DNA of 5,966 nt. Origin: Chloroflexota bacterium. Its GTDB lineage: Bacteria > Chloroflexota > Dehalococcoidia > UBA3495. Numbering within the stretch: position 1 is the stretch's first letter; each line of letters starts with the position of its first letter. The stretch lies in NCBI GenBank assembly GCA_022571575.1, contig JACZXN010000123.1, positions 1-5,966 on the forward strand. The letters are read 5' to 3'. Positions 5,085 to 5,966 of this stretch are shown in pieces. A program made the position numbers and the translations under genes. The notes beneath the pieces were generated by a model that did not search any database, was not told the DNA's origin, and saw nothing but the letters and a program-made list of their open reading frames with translations.

Positions 5085-5966
5085 TGCGGTCAAGATGCGC
5101 CGCACCTGCTCGGGATACCCTGCGATGAAGCGGACCTCGTCCTCGGTGAGGGGCATCTGGTTGTGCGCGTTGGCGTACTGGCACAGTTCCAATATCCCCC
5201 GCTCCTCGTCTGCGCCCTCGATCTCCAGTCCCATCTCGCCGGTCACATACCGGAGGGCCGCCAAGCCGCCATACTCCCCAATGGTGATGACCCGGCCCGT
5301 GGGCACCCGAATATCTTCGCCCCGGCCCAGTATCTCGAAATCGTACAGTTCGTAGTTATGGCGGTCTTTTAGCGCGCCATCAGCGTGGATGCCCGACTCG
5401 TGGGCGAAGGCGTTGGCGCCGATGCCGACCTGATTGATCGGGACCGGAAGCCCGAACCCATCGGCGACGTAATTGCCCAGGCGGTAGGCCCAGGAGAGGT
5501 CGATTGCATCACCGATCTCGTATCCCTCCATACCGTGGCCATACCGTATCGCCAGGACACAACTGGTGAGGTCGGCCTGCCCCGCCCGTTCGCCCATGCC
5601 GTTCACGGTGGTGTTGATCCACACATCCACCCCGGCATCCAGCGCCGCTTTGGCCCCGGCGACGGAGTTGGCCACGGCCATGCCCAGGTCGTCGTGGCAG
5701 TGCAACTCAATGGTCATGCGGGTGGCCTCGGCCAGGGTGGATATGCGTTCGTAGATGCTGGCGGGCGTATCGCATCCCATGGTGTCGCAGTAGCGGATGC
5801 GCTGGGCGCCGGCCTCCTTCCCAGCCAGGGCAAACTCGATCAGGTACTCCATGCCGGTGCGGGAGCCGTCCTCGGCATTGATCCCGATGGTCACAACGCC
5901 ATGCTCCTTGGCGAACCTCATCGCCTCGACCATCTCTTTGATGATGGAGTCGCGGTTGAGGCGGCC
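5076..5966 (-). CDS. Homocitrate synthase/isopropylmalate synthase family protein, 5' end missing
   Basis: The visible 296 residues are the C-terminal three quarters of a DRE-TIM metallolyase, an acetyl-CoA-dependent condensing enzyme; the frame stays open to the right edge (GRLNRDSIIKEM precedes the first internal Met). Landmarks, numbered from the Met at 5933: AEDGSRT (20-26), YCDTMG (48-53), the metal-binding ELHCHDDLGMAVANS (76-90, H78 and H80), NGMGERAGQADL (111-122), and FAHESGIHADG (176-186). The catalytic Arg-Asp loop of the first strand is outside the window. After GEYGG (219-223) only about 60 residues remain, so the large regulatory domain of LeuA is absent, which favours a homocitrate synthase (NifV/Lys20/AksA-like) or citramalate-type enzyme. 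The usual GKHSG motif of the family reads GEYGG here. The gene converges on the Rieske gene and is not part of that operon. Which oxoacid it uses is not decidable from this fragment. Confidence 0.85.
   Translation of the reverse strand, partial: GRLNRDSIIKEMVEAMRFAKEHGVVTIGINAEDGSRTGMEYLIEFALAGKEAGAQRIRYCDTMGCDTPASIYERISTLAEATRMTIELHCHDDLGMAVANSVAGAKAALDAGVDVWINTTVNGMGERAGQADLTSCVLAIRYGHGMEGYEIGDAIDLSWAYRLGNYVADGFGLPVPINQVGIGANAFAHESGIHADGALKDRHNYELYDFEILGRGEDIRVPTGRVITIGEYGGLAALRYVTGEMGLEIEGADEERGILELCQYANAHNQMPLTEDEVRFIAGYPEQVRRILTATP

Noticed and set aside
1..5966. CRISPR arrays, tRNA or rRNA genes, insertion sequences, toxin or phage genes
   Set aside because: I saw no regularly spaced repeats, no cloverleaf-like or conserved rRNA segments, and no transposase, integrase or phage protein motifs; nearly all sequence is explained by the six genes.

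Overview
The window is a 5.97 kb piece of a GC-rich bacterial genome with tight gene packing and Shine-Dalgarno-led genes. The mix of genes (Rieske oxygenase, LigB-type ring-cleavage paralogs, an LsrF/class I aldolase-like protein, a homocitrate-synthase-like enzyme) would suit an environmental heterotroph that breaks down aromatic or ring compounds. I think of Chloroflexota of the SAR202 kind or an alphaproteobacterium-like lineage, but nothing in the sequence fixes the phylum, so this is a weak guess.

Layout. Positions 1-160 (minus strand) hold the N-terminus of an LsrF/DhnA-type class I aldolase that runs off the left edge. Positions 294-1169 (minus) hold a SAM-dependent methyltransferase of unknown target. 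A 227-bp divergent intergenic region (1170-1396) carries a convincing promoter in each direction. On the plus strand there follows a three-gene block: two tandem paralogs of the LigB/class III extradiol dioxygenase family (1397-2461 and 2593-3654, about 69% identical by hand count), separated by 131 bp with a strong GC hairpin, then a Rieske non-heme iron oxygenase alpha subunit (3708-5036). Facing this block, 39 bp away, is the 3' part of a homocitrate synthase/isopropylmalate synthase family gene (5076-5966, minus), cut by the right edge.

How the genes may work together. The plus-strand block has the logic of a ring-degradation operon: the Rieske enzyme hydroxylates or demethylates a ring and the LigB-like enzymes act on the resulting catechol-like product. 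No ferredoxin, reductase or downstream hydrolase is in the window, so the electron donor and later steps must be encoded elsewhere. The most notable feature is that both LigB-like proteins have Gln where the family normally has the second iron-binding His (GDDQYENF instead of a D-H motif), while the other metal and catalytic residues are kept. The Rieske protein also has a contracted D-x-H-x4-H iron motif instead of the usual D-x2-H-x3-4-H. The block may therefore encode an unusual ring-processing chemistry; this is inference.
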